Assembly: GCA_002335605.1 (NCBI GenBank)
Contig: BEDY01000004.1
Span: forward strand, 310,001 to 374,000
Source of the DNA: Prillingera fragicola
Taxonomy: Eukaryota > Basidiomycota > Tremellomycetes > Trichosporonales > Trichosporonaceae
DNA length: 64,000 nt
Direction of reading: 5' to 3'
Translations under genes and position numbers: made by a program
The notes under the pieces: generated by a model
The model's database searches: none
The model's input: only the letters and a program-made list of their open reading frames with translations
Told to the model about the DNA's origin: nothing
Shown here: positions 11,736 through 21,981 of the stretch, piece after piece
How positions within the stretch are numbered: the stretch's first letter is position 1
How the letters are laid out: each line of letters begins with the position of its first letter

Positions 11736-12558
11736 TCACAACTTGCGCTTCTTCTCACCGTCTTCCGTTTCCTCCTCTGCATTACGTTTCACTCCCTTCC
11801 CCTCGCCTTCCTTCTTCCCACTGGTTGCCGATGGAGGTTTGGCCTTCTTCTTGACGACGACACCCTTCATCAACGATTTGATGTCCTTCTTGCCCGACTT
11901 GGGAGGAATCCGTTTCGGTGGCATTGATGTCGACGGACCGGTAGTAGAGGCAGCGGTAGCAGTAGAAGACCCGGCGGCAGGTTTGGGCTCTGATGCAGCA
12001 AGAGCCGCAGCTTGCCTCTTTGCCTGGGCTCTGCTCAATCAGCGCCGTTCGTAGATTGCTAGACGCACTCTTTGTAGTCTGCGACTTCCATGTTGTCCTG
12101 ATCCTCGACTGTCTGCTCCTTTGCGCGCTTCTCTTGGACCTTGTCGGCCAAAAAGTTGAGTTCGTCTGTCATCAAGCCGCGGTACTGGTTTGAGAGCTTC
12201 ATCTTGTTGTCCCATTCCTCTTGTTTCAAGATCTAGGTGGTCAGCTTGGTCTGGTCAAGGTCTCCATACTTCTTGCTCCTTGAGGCGCTGTGCATGTTAG
12301 CGTAATCCCCTTATCTTTGGCGTACCTCGTACAATGTCCTTCCATCATTAGGCTGCTCAGTCATCTGAGGAGGTGGCTCCTGACCGATGCTCAAGGGTCA
12401 GCAGGGCTACAGGTTGGTGTGCAAACCCACCGAGCGTATGCGTCCTTCCATTCCTGCTCTCGCCGGTTGCTGGCCTCATTCAACGCATCTTGGGAAATAA
12501 ATCGAGCGGCAATACTTCCTGTCGCGAGGGCGGACCCCGACGTTTCGATGTTCTCCAT
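11736..12558 (-). CDS. NIP30/FAM192A (PSME3IP1) domain protein
   Basis: The first exon starts MENIETSGSALATG and contains ARFISQDALNEASNRREQEW, followed by GQEPPPQMTEQPNDGRTLYE and, after short introns, ILKQEEWDNKMKLSNQYRGL and MTDELNFLADKVQEK. This order of motifs (FVS-type opening, Leu-Tyr-Glu, then RGLxxDExxFL) matches the NIP30 domain family; the human member binds proteasome activator PSME3 in the nucleus. The C-terminal exon is rich in Ala, Lys and Pro and ends in KKRKL, a likely nuclear localisation signal. Roughly 210 residues. The fungal function is not established from sequence. It converges with glycogen phosphorylase. Confidence 0.8.
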
Positions 12559-12777
12559 GATGGGCCGACGTGGTGGGTATTGTGGTGGGAGAACTGAGAT
12601 ATCCAGACATATACAAAGAGACGACATGAGAAACGTGATTGCCACGTGATAAGTTTAGCCGATGAGCCGTTTCATCTACAAGTAGCCTTCACAGTTTATG
12701 GCCACCAGGCAAGGATAGTGACGAGCTAATAATGCTCTGTGCTGTCTATGCATCTATGGTTACATATGAGTCGCCTC

Positions 12778-14316
12778 TCACGCCAACTTCAAGTCCACGA
12801 CTCCGTTCCACATCCTCTCATTGATGGTAAGTGCCTTGTTCAACGCCTTGCGAAGTTGCTTGACCTCCTCCTGCAGAGCAGCAGAGTCCGTAGTTTGCGC
12901 CTCTTGAAGCTTTCCTTTTGGTAGAGATGCCGAGGTAGGCGTGTCACGGAGCACGTCTAGAGTGTCCCAGCCGACCGAGGGACGCAGCAACATGTGAACC
13001 TCCTGGGAATCCTTGGACGACTTGCCAACTCGCATGCGCTCCAGATTCCGAATGTCCATGATAGCCCAGTCCTCTGCGCGGAAAGGCCGACCTACAAGAT
13101 CGGGAGGGGCAATCATTGTAGACAGATGAGTGATGGGGCCGCCATGGGTGGAGATCGTGCGCAAATGCTGGTGCGAAGGCAGCGCATGCACGTGTATCTC
13201 TCCAGCAGATGTTCCAATTAAGAGATGCGTTCCTGACATTGACAAAGCAAGGCAGTTGATTGACGACCTGAAGCGAGTTAGAGGCTGAAGCGTTGCGGGG
13301 CACTCACTCGACGGTAATGCAAGCAGCATCCAGCTTGAGGGCCGGTGCACCTGGACCATCGCCGCCCACGGCATTCACATGGCCTAGCTGCGCCTTCCTC
13401 TGGAACAAAGGAATAAGATAGACCTTGCCCTCTGTAGATGCCGCGTAAACGAATCGCTCTGATGGGTCCACAGCCAACGCCGAAGGAGTTGCACCTGCGG
13501 GGAGTGCAAAAGTCGACAGTAGGTCAAATGGTGGTTGCAGTGACCACATCTGAATGATTAGCTATAGCAAATGCCAATTGCCCACCTTTACTGTTCCATC
13601 CTCGGATGCTGTCCAGCAACGACCGCCCCCACAACCAGCGACAGTGCCGATTGCCACCGAGATGACCCCCAAGTTGTGGTCCCCCAGAGTGCCGTACGGC
13701 TTGCCATACTGTGCTCCAGAGTCACCGTCCAACAAGCGAGAGACCATGAATACGTGGACCGCTGCGTCAGCTGATGATGAGAGCAGCAGAGTCGAGTCAC
13801 TGGTGAACGACAGAGTCGTGATGGCTCGGTAGTGAGCGTTCCAAGAGGCGAGCATCAAACCAGAGGCAATCTGGGAGAGCGTAAGCAGGCTGAACAGTTC
13901 CCACACTCTGTACGTACCTCCCACATATAAATCTGTCCAGTCGGAGAGCCTCCCGCAACCCAGACACCATTCGGGGACGTCGCAATGCAAGCTAGCCGCT
14001 CTGGCAGATGAAGCTTGAGGTGCTGCTGGTCCTAAGGCATGTCAGCACTGACGTTACACGCTACACATACTTTTTGCCAAGCCCAAACGCCAGCAATTGC
14101 CTTGTTTTCTTGCACAGCCCACACTGTTCCGCCTCGACCATTCGAGCTGTTGATAGCAGCGACCGAGTTCGGACCATTGTTGGACGTCTTGAACGCCTGG
14201 ATGTGGGTGGACGTGGCTAGATCATGAAGATGGATAGCAGGCGTTGACGCAGTCTTATTGACCGACGCGGGTGTCGCCGAGGAGCAGGCCGACAAAATCA
14301 GCTCTTGATGCGCCAT
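12778..14316 (-). CDS. IPI3: Pre-rRNA-processing WD-repeat protein Ipi3 (WDR18)
   Basis: A WD40 propeller protein starting MAHQELILSACSSATPA. Successive exons carry blades: GGTVWAVQENKAIAGVWAW, LACIATSPNGVWVAGGSPTG, WNAHYRAITTLSFTSDST, CWTASEDGTVKMWSL, VYAASTEGKVYLIPLF, and NCLALSMSGTHLLIGTSAGE. The C-terminal part (LQEEVKQLRKALNKALTINE) is helical. This architecture and the C-terminal coiled segment fit Ipi3, a Rix1-complex subunit that works with the Rea1/Mdn1 ATPase in late nuclear 60S assembly and ITS2 processing. About five introns. A generic WD40 protein is the alternative, but motif order and length (about 440 residues) favour Ipi3. Confidence 0.8.
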
Positions 14317-14620
14317 GTGTGTGAGGTGGTGGATCAGAAGGTATGAAGGACATTCAGCGAAGTGTGTACTGGACCGAACTTTTGGTAAATCACGTGACTT
14401 GCGTAGCTGGTCCTTGTGTCACACCATCCATATGCTACACTGCACGAGCGCACCAGTGTCATCGTCTACAGCTAGTCCACAGTAAACGCATGCAGCCATG
14501 TGTAGCAAGCATCCTGGCATATGATTGTTGCATCCTTTTGGTTCTCGTCTCAGTTCTAACAGAGGACGAGGGTAGGACTAGGGCATGTGTTCCATGCAAG
14601 TCGCCCTTCTAGTCCGGGGC
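14317..14620. other. Intergenic between QCR6 3' end and IPI3 promoter
   Basis: About 300 bp with no supported gene. It should hold the IPI3 promoter (right after 14316) and the QCR6 3' untranslated region. No distinct motif was recognised. Confidence 0.5.
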
Positions 14621-15360
14621 TTAGGCAAGCTTCTTAAAGAGCTTGGGAGCAGCACAGGCCTGTAAATAGTCAGCATTAGTCGGTAGACATCAGGTATGTC
14701 GACATCTCCCTCGCCGGTCTCCATCGCGGGACGGAAACTCACGTCAACGCAGTGCATGAGGTGGAAGAGCTGGAACAGTTAGCAGGTCGTCCTCAACCAG
14801 AGTCTACACCGCAACTCACCTCCTCAACGCAGTCCTCTCCCTCCCAGCCCTTACCGGCCTCAACCTGTCGCCTGGGTCAACGCCATGCCACCAATACTCT
14901 GTGAACAACATACCTTCTCGGCACAGTGCTGGAAGTGCTTGGCTGGCTCCTTGCACTCCTCCTGCTCACATGCCTCGCGGATAGCTGGTGCCTCCTAAGT
15001 CCTCGTTAGCTCGTGTGCGTACACAGACAAGTATGCGCATTGCCAGCCCACCCAGCATAGAGCGGCCAACTGGTCTCTGCGTTGTCTCTACTCACGTCCT
15101 CGGGGTCGTCCTCCTCCTCCTCCTCCTCCTCAGCGGGGGTCTCCTGCTCCTCAACAGCCTCAGTTGCGTCGGCCTCGGGGGCCTCCTCCTCAGGCTCCTC
15201 CTTGGACTCCTCCTCGGCGGCGGGTGCCTCGGCGTAAGCACTGTTGGAACTGGTTAGCATTTGGGCTTGACGAGTTGGCGTATAGCTCGGGGGCCACGTA
15301 CGTGGGGAGGAGGAACGAGGCAAAGCTCGAGAAGAGGGATGTCGACGTCTCGGCGGACAT
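14621..15360 (-). CDS. QCR6: Cytochrome bc1 complex hinge subunit 6
   Basis: Acidic subunit of mitochondrial complex III that sits beside cytochrome c1. Exon 1 encodes MSAETSTSLFSSFASFLLP, and an intron of about 60 nt leads to AYAEAPAAEEES and a long run of Glu/Asp, typical of the hinge protein. Downstream exons give CKEPAKHFQHC and CVEELFHLMHC, two CX9C pairs that in this family form disulfides in the intermembrane space, and then ACAAPKLFKKLA before the stop, matching the family end PKLFxKL. About 140 residues with several short introns. The acidic stretch is coded partly by a GAG trinucleotide run (15108-15131). It is divergent from NDUFS5, another respiratory-chain gene. Confidence 0.9.
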
Positions 15361-15721
15361 GGCGAGTCGAGTGGTGAGTGGGGAGGGGGACGGTAGCGAC
15401 GACGGTGTAGGTGGTGAGTATGGATGACTTTGTCCATCACGCTCACTGGCATTGGCCGAGCACCACAGGACGGAGCATCGCGGACCCCCGGAGAATTCGG
15501 AGTTTGAAGGGGTGGCATCTGGGTGATCGCCCCCTGGTCTGCTTCAACGTATACCCTCGAGTCTATTACCCACACGTACCTACCGTCGGTTCTCGTCACA
15601 ACAAGCTACTCTCTCGCCATCTCTTGCTAGGCCGACGCCCGAACGCTCGTGGCACAGAACAGCCGGCTACACACCTTTTCAACGCTTCATTCCCCTCCCC
15701 TAGACTCGTCACTTCTTCACC
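15361..15721. promoter_or_regulatory. Shared divergent promoter of QCR6 and NDUFS5
   Basis: Only 361 bp separate the start codons of two nuclear genes for respiratory-chain subunits (complex III and complex I), transcribed away from each other. Such an arrangement could allow co-regulation. I did not recognise a specific binding site such as a CCAAT box with confidence. The right half is CT-rich before the NDUFS5 ATG. Confidence 0.5.
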
Positions 15722-16204
15722 ATGGCTGTGGGTACTGGAACCGTTGAACACTTGAGCAGTCACTGATGAGGTCGCGCAGCCTGGATTCGGTTACTCAGGT
15801 GGTGTGTATTATGGCAAGAGGCCGGGTTGGCAAAGGCTCACAAAATTGCAGGTCGTACACGATGCTTCGTGTTCTGGCAGGAGTTTAGCAAGGTCGGTTG
15901 CAACTCATCGGGACTGCCGAGTCGCCATTACTGACAAGTCACCAGTGCTACGCCGGTGCCGACTCTCCTGCCGAGTGTCTTCCTCAGAAGGAGGACTATC
16001 TCGAGTGCCTCCACAGGACCAAGGAGGTCGGTACTGCCGCGGAACAACGTGCAACGGCTAACCTTTCAGATTGCCAGGGCCAAGGAGATCAAGTCGCACT
16101 TCCTGCAAACGCAGATGCGTGACGGATCAGACGCGCGCAAGGGTGCTGAGAAGGCGGCGACCGGTGTTATCGTCAACCTCGGCCTTGTCGGCGAGGACGC
16201 TTAG
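15722..16204 (+). CDS. NADH:ubiquinone oxidoreductase 15 kDa subunit (NDUFS5 type)
   Basis: Accessory subunit of mitochondrial complex I facing the intermembrane space. The first exon codes only Met-Ala. Joined exons then read PGFGYSGGRTRCFVFWQEF, SKCYAGADSPAECLPQKEDY and LECLHRTKEIARAKEIKSHF, the conserved NDUFS5 core with two perfect CX9C pairs (C-FVFWQEFSK-C and C-LPQKEDYLE-C). Five exons with introns of about 45-55 nt; two donors are GTCGGT, less usual than GTRAGT. The C-terminal tail ends VIVNLGLVGEDA. Presence of this gene indicates a complete complex I, unlike Saccharomyces. Confidence 0.9.
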
Positions 16205-17032
16205 AAGATGAGCAAGTATGCACGAGTTCCTGGCAGACGAAGGGAGCGGAGCATGGCCGCCTGGGATCGCGGCTCGGCAAGGCGGGCATATCTGCTCTGG
16301 CGACACATCGGGGGGAGTATGGAACACAGGGGACAAGGCAGGGCTGCCATGGGGGTCTGGGCATGCTCCGTCGCGTGAAGTCTAGCCGGAAGACTGAGTC
16401 GAGGTCCGTTAAGGGACCTCCACGAAGACGGCGACCTCCCTCGATGGCCGGCTCGCGGTGCTGCGTACTCGTCGGTTGAGAGCTGACAAGCTGCTGGATG
16501 GGTGGGATCATTTCTTGCAGGGGGTTGACTATCCCCCACCCTGCCTCGGCGTCAGTCGAGCTGCTTTGTGGTCACTGTTCTTTCACTGACTGTGCAACGG
16601 CCATACATACTTGAGAAGTTGGCCGCCTACCAACCAGCTAATGCCATTTTGATTCTGCCCCTCCCGCTTCCGGTACACTGTTAAGTGAGCCGTCAGGGCG
16701 AGACTCTCATTGTAGCTCACTAAGCGGTTGTGCAGAGATTTAATGGGTGCCATAGCTGCTGGAGATAAACTGCCCTTCATTTCTGCCAACTTCTATACTC
16801 TGCCGGGTTCATTCCTACACAGGCTCCACTATACTTTACTCATGCTACTCATATAGGTATGGCTAGCAACAACGTTCGACAGCGGTTTCCCCAAGTGGTG
16901 CATAAGTGGTGCATGACGGACAGGATGAACTGGATAAACTGAAATACCTCCGGCGACATCGTCTCGGCTTTCAAACGTGAACACACTACAGTAGTGTCGT
17001 CACGATATTTCTTTACCGTTCATCCATTCGTC
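16205..17032. other. Intergenic, 0.8 kb, no gene recognised
   Basis: The region between NDUFS5 and ECM15 has short frames on both strands but none with motifs or plausible splice continuation. It should hold the ECM15 promoter. No TATA box, RNA gene or repeat was recognised apart from the small duplication AAGTGGTGCATAAGTGGTGC near 16894. Confidence 0.5.
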
Positions 17033-17595
17033 ATGTCTACAGCAGCCTCCAAGGACAGCACTTCCAACGACACGCTTTATGCAGTCGCTGACTGTACGTG
17101 ATCTATCAAGATGGGTGGCTGATTACTGCAGTCTGTCTAATCCCCATGGGACTGCCTACTCCTTCTGTCGGTCCTCAGATTGCCGAGTGCCAGCGCGTGC
17201 TTGAGCGCAGTGGGCTCGAGTACAAGGTGAGTGCGACTTGAGCGTATGCATGCTTATTTTACAGCTGCAGTAAGTAGAATCGTTAATTCTATCCCCTCTT
17301 GACGCTCACTCATGAAAGCGGATATGGCACGAATGTCGAGGGCCCGTGGGACAAGGTCATGGAGGTACGTGACATGCGGAACCCCTGCTCATCTACAGGC
17401 TATTGGAGAATGCCACAAGGCTGTCCACAAGATGGGAACCCCACGTATTGCGGTGAGCTCTTACATGGTCGAGTGTCTACTAAACATCTACAGACCGACA
17501 TTCGTATCGGTACACGCACGGATCGTGACATTACCTCCGGCGGCAACAATGGCAAAGTGGAGCGAGTGGAGGGTATACTGTCCCAAAAGGAGTAG
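17033..17595 (+). CDS. ECM15: UPF0045/ECM15 (MTH1187 family) thiamine-binding-like protein
   Basis: Small ferredoxin-fold protein of the MTH1187/YkoF-like family; yeast ECM15 is the fungal member, and related proteins bind thiamine or similar ligands. The spliced product begins MSTAASKDSTSNDTLY and contains VADFCLIPMGLPTPSVG, ECQRVLERSGLEYKLHGYGT, NVEGPWDKVMEAIGECHKAV and TDIRIGTRTDRD, the complete family core. To join EYK to HGYGTN the gene must use a 5-nt exon, CTGCA at 17265-17269, flanked by introns of 38 nt (17227-17264) and 49 nt (17270-17318) with good splice sites; it supplies the Leu codon and two bases of the His codon. About 110 residues, six introns. The stop codon is 1 bp from that of the convergent CUS2 gene. 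Confidence 0.9.
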
Positions 17596-17596
17596 A

Positions 17597-18901
17597 CTAT
17601 GCATCCCCCTCGGCGAGCCAGTCGGCAAAGTTGTTGAGCCTCTCCTGCTCCCCAGACCCGTTGTCGACTTCTCCTCCCGATTTGCGATACCGTTCGCGTC
17701 CAGTGTATATTCCAGCATAGATTGCGCGACCGTCAAAGAACCGGCCATTCATCTTGAGAACGCAAGCTTGCGCTGCTGTGGCATCCTTGAACTTGATTGT
17801 CATCACGCCCTCCTCCTCTTTCTGTGACGATGAGCTAAATGCTGGCCACAAAGGACTTACGTCATAGAGAACGACATTTGTGACAGTGCCCAACGACTCT
17901 GCCTCCTCGCGCACATCCTCCTTGAGCTCCAAGAGCAGTTCTGGTTCTCGCTCAAGGTCTTCAGGCACAAACATTCCCTTCAGTACCACAACCCTGTTGA
18001 AGCGCGACGATGTGGCCGATGGTGCATTTGGTGCGGCATCATCGGAATCCGAGTCCGAATGCCATGTGAGCTTGCTGTCAGGGTCAGCAACGACTCTTGC
18101 AAACCACACACCTTTCCAAAGTTCTAATCCGCTTTGACATGCGCTGCTTTTCCTCCGCACTGAGCTTCTTCTTCTCGGTTGGCAAGGTTGCTTTTGAGGG
18201 TTCTGCCTTGCCCTCCGACTTCTTCGACTTGTCGTAATCGGCCACGCGAACGTGCATGTTGCCATGTCCTGCGCCAAGCTCGAGCTCGGTGTCGTCCAAG
18301 AGAGTGATGGCGAGGTCCACACTTCCCTCTTTAAAGTACATGATGAGGGCATCTCCTTTAAACTTTCCGTTGTCGTCATAGTACAGCTTGATGCGCGGTC
18401 CACCGTCGTCGCCAACGAGGAGGACACCCGCTTTGGAGAACACGGACGCCAGCAGCTCTGGTGTTGTGGTGGGAGGCAGGTTGCTAACCCAAACTGCTGT
18501 CTTTTTGGGTGCCGACCCCTGGGTCGAAGTCTTTGGCTGCTTACGAGAGCCGTCCGCCTCTCCTTGCTTTCGCTTGTTCATCCTCTCCTGGCGGGCGAGG
18601 ACGGGAGCTGCGGGCACCTGCGAGTCAGCAACGAGCCTTTGGCAGCGACACCCACATTCTCATCCACACCTTGCACAGCGTATGCCGCCTGCTGAGCTCG
18701 AATCAAGCTTTCATCTAGCTGCGCATTGTCAGCTCATCGTAGCTTGGTTGAACCGGAACGCACCAAGGGAGCCCAGACGGAGCCGGTCCATTCGTACTCT
18801 TTGGCGTCCTCGTCCTCATACTGCCACTTTCCACTAGTCTTGTCAAAGTGCACGCGAGGGTCTTTGTCAAAGTTGTCTGGTACTGGCGCACTGGATGGCA
18901 T
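17597..18901 (-). CDS. CUS2: U2 snRNP-associated splicing factor Cus2/HTATSF1
   Basis: RNA-binding protein that helps U2 snRNA folding and SF3b association during prespliceosome assembly. Exon 1 (MPSSAPVPDNFDKDPRVHFD and then GKWQYEDEDAKEYEWTG) is the tryptophan/tyrosine-rich N-terminus of the HTATSF1 family. The first RRM follows (KKTAVWVSNLPPTTTPELLA, then KFKGDALIMYFKEGSVDLAI). The C-terminal U2AF-homology domain has NRVVVLKGMFVPEDLE, TVTNVVLYD and EEEGVMTIKFKDATAAQA, ending with GRAIYAGIYTG. An acceptor at CCCGCAG before CTCCCGTC gives the in-frame join AVQ-APVLARQER. About 380 residues, five introns. Its 3' end abuts ECM15. Confidence 0.85.
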
Positions 18902-19236
18902 GATGCCCGCGGAAGGAGATGAGTTTGACTACTTGAGAACAGCTGCAGTAGTGAGTGACGTCGAATCATTAGCCGGGGTATATCAATCAAAACATTTAAT
19001 GTACACATCATTTAACAAACGACACCGCACCGGATCTGGGCGGTGCTCTGGCTCGCCCCTGACCGCGGAAATCCGCGAGTGTCGGACCATTCCCGTGGCA
19101 ATCGCCAAGCAAATGTGTCCGTACCGTCCCTTCCTGTTGACCATAATATAACCACCTCTACCTTTGGTCACTCCCAGATCTCCCCATATCCCCTTCCCAC
19201 CTACTGCTTTGCCCACTCGTCTTCCGCTCGTCAACT
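18902..19236. promoter_or_regulatory. Divergent promoter region of CUS2 and GNA1
   Basis: 335 bp between two divergent start codons. ATATAAC at 19146-19152 lies about 90 bp before the GNA1 ATG and is a possible TATA element. No other motif was recognised. Confidence 0.35.
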
Positions 19237-19917
19237 ATGCCTGCTCAAGCATCAGAGTTTCTGTTCTCCCAGGACATTGTACCCCTCTCCATCAAGTCGC
19301 GCTTGGGCTCGGACTTAGAGGTAAGGAGTCTCTGATCACAACATTGCTAACCTAGGCAGGTTCGTCCTTTGGCCGCGTCAGACCTCGGTCGTGGCCACTT
19401 GGAGCTTCTGTCCGTTCTCACCAGCGCTCCCGCCCTTAGCGAGGAAGACTATGCTGGTACGTTGTTTGACGCCACCACGGGAAGACGGCTGCTGACACGT
19501 TGGTGAAGCGCGTTTCGCGTCCCTCAAAGCGTGCCTGAACAGCTACTTCACCATTGTAGTTGTTGAGAAGGCGTCCGACAAACTCGTTGCCTGCGGCACT
19601 GTCTTTGTCGAGCGCAAGTTCCTCCGCAACGCTGGAATTGTCGCCCACATTGAGGACATTGCCGTCTCAAAGACCATGCAGGGCCGCAAGCTCGGCTTGC
19701 TCATTATCAACGGGCTTGAGGAGATTGCCAGGAGCCAAGGGTGCTACAAGGTCATCTTGGACTGCAGCAAAGAAAACATTCGTAAGCACCCCGAGGCGGT
19801 TCGTGAGCTAACTGGTCAGCGTTTTACGAAAAGTGTGGCTTCAAGCACAAGGAGTACGAGATGGCTCGGTACCTCGACGAGTCGACAACCCAGGCTGCTG
19901 TTCACTCACGGCTGTAG
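19237..19917 (+). CDS. GNA1: Glucosamine-6-phosphate N-acetyltransferase
   Basis: GNAT-fold enzyme that makes N-acetylglucosamine-6-phosphate from glucosamine-6-phosphate and acetyl-CoA, the second committed step to UDP-GlcNAc for chitin, N-glycans and GPI anchors. Exons join to give MPAQASEFLFSQDIVPLSIK, VRPLAASDLGRGHLELLSVL, then the catalytic core HIEDIAVSKTMQGRKLGLLI, INGLEEIARSQGCYKVILDC and, across the last intron, NIPFYEKCGFKHKEYEMARY. HIEDIAV, the Gly-rich acetyl-CoA loop and FYEKCGF are all intact. Three introns; about 170 residues, normal length. Downstream on the same strand is a decayed alpha-N-acetylglucosaminidase gene, whose product would have released GlcNAc. Confidence 0.93.
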
Positions 19918-20663
19918 CGGCGCCCAGTGGCAGCCTGTTGTACAACCCGCCCCACTGAGGGGCATCCCTCACTTCAATCATGGACTTTGTTTGCATAGGA
20001 TATGCACCTGGCGTGCTAGCACCTGGGTTTACTGGCCGTCGTTTCCTGCCTGAGGAACAAGGACCTCTCCCGTCACATTACTCACAGTGGTATCCCTCGT
20101 TCTGCCGTCAATTCTGGATGGCCGTCCTGAGAACGCACATGCAGTTATGGGCAAGCTGTTCCTACCAGTGCTTGCTGATGACTGCGTTCTGTTGCCTCCA
20201 GAGCGGCGTACCCGAGGTTCTAAACGCAGGGGAGTCGCGGACTGCCGGCCATACCGAGACGCCTAGGTTCATTGAAACGAAGATGGTGTCTGGTCTCATT
20301 GATAAAGCGTCGCCGTGTACTCGGAAGTACCGCACTTCGTCTGGCCGTCAGCACGCGCAGCTGTGTCACTGCCGAAACCAATAGGCTAAAAACTCAAGGA
20401 ACCACTACAGATTGCCACACTTTCGGCATACCTGGATCGCTCGCCATCAAGTGATAACTCATTTTTCAGATGCACTCTTCCCACCTCAGTGCAGCGATCT
20501 GGTATGGTTGTTGGTGAAGACAGAGTCTTATAATCCCCTTCTCGGCTATCGCCGCCGAACACCCTCGAACTTAACATTCCCATCGTCGCTGACCTTTTAT
20601 GCCTGCATCGCGGCTGTACTTAACAGGTGCACCATGCATGTCGAATTTCGGGCACATGAGATC
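19918..20663. other. Non-coding or degenerate stretch after GNA1
   Basis: An open plus-strand frame of about 130 codons (19980-20384) has no recognisable motif and no clean splice partners. The stretch might hold the lost promoter and 5' part of the glycosidase relic that follows. Nothing else was recognised. Confidence 0.4.
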
Positions 20664-21981
20664 ATGAGGCTCCTCACAATTTTAGAGAGCGCATTAGGTC
20701 TGGTCTCCGTTGGTACCTCGTCGCCCTTGGTGTACGACGCGTGGACACCCGTCGGTGCGGAGCCGCCAGGCGAGCAAGCCCTCCAGGCTCTGGTGAACGC
20801 AGCCTGCCAGACAGGTGAGAAGCCCATGCGATTTGGTCATCTTTCGCCTGCCCCCGTTCTGAACCTTGTGGGCCAGACTTGGGCCGAGATCTGATACTTT
20901 ATCAACGTGGCGACTTATGGGTACACCCTGGGCGTTCTATGGCTGGGACAAGTGGGAGTACCAGCTTGACTGGGCCGCTCTGCACGGTATCAACTTCCCT
21001 CTGGCTAGCACTGGGCAGGAATTGTGGGTATATTCTTCATTCCCGAGTTAACCGTACATCATGTGGGCGGAGGTGTACCGCGACTACATTGCGGGTGGAC
21101 CTGACGCGACTACACAGTTGATACATACGTCGAGCTGCGCCATCCCTCCGCAAAATCCTCGTACCTCAAGCAGTGCGCACAGAAAGTGGTGAGATCTCTC
21201 CGGGCTGTGGACAGCAAGGCGGTGTGGGTTTTGCAAGGGTGGCCATTTGTCAACGACCCGAAGACTTGGACCGACGCCGCCATGGAGGCGTACCTCGGCA
21301 GCATTGGCGAAACGACATGATCGTGCTTGATCTTGCATCAGAGTCAATGCCAGTGTGAAGTCGTCGCACCTGTTTCTACGGCAAGGAATGGGTCTGGAAC
21401 ACGCTCTCTCTTGAACTATGGGCAAAACACGGTCTTTACGGAGCTTTAAAGCACTACAGAGCTCTGCCAGCGCCGCTGACATTCACACTGCGTGGACGCT
21501 TCTTCTCAACTCCGTCAGATCGTTGGAGTTGTAAAACAGTCACCTGCACAGCGCACTCCATTTTTGACCTCGTTCCCGATGTGGACCCCACATGTGCCCA
21601 CGCCGCCGGCAACTACTGGGCCACAAAGATCACCTAAAAGACCCCTGACGTAGTCGCAGCCCTTGACCATCTACTTGCAGCTGTCGCCGACAGATCGACG
21701 CTTTCAGGTACGACCTTTTTGATGTCGCTCGCCAAGTCTTCCTTAACGCAGGCGTTGCTCCGTATAAAGCAATCAACCACGCCTGGAATGTCGGGGACAC
21801 GAACACCACCACAGCCCAGGGCAAGATGATCGTGACACGCTTGCACCATGAAGTGGGAGCAGCAAATTTGGGGTTCTGGCCAGCAAACAATGGCCACAGC
21901 CCTGTCCAGACCGTCAAAAAGATGCGCACCAAGTGGTCTGCTTTGCTTGTTTCATGTGTAATTGTAAGCGCGTCCATGTAG
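20664..21981 (+). pseudogene. Decayed alpha-N-acetylglucosaminidase (GH89, NAGLU-like)
   Basis: Broken remnant of a secreted or vacuolar glycosidase. It opens with a signal-peptide-like MRLLTILESALGLVSVGTSS, then SPAPVLNLVGQTWAEI. In shifting frames follow NVATYGYT, PWAFYGWDKWEYQLDWAAL, HGINFPLASTGQELW, VDTYVELRHPSAKSSYLKQC, SKAVWVLQGWPFVNDPKTW, NDMIVLDLASES and RYDLFDVARQVFLN. These match, in the right order, conserved GH89 blocks (for example WxWxxWExxxDWMALHGINLPLAxTGQE and AVWxLQGWxF). Several frameshifts and in-frame stops, and an apparent loss of the segment after HGINFPLAS, mean that no intact enzyme can be read even with introns allowed. A very intron-rich functional gene is unlikely, since the frame breaks lack splice sites. 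Outer boundaries are approximate. Confidence 0.75.
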
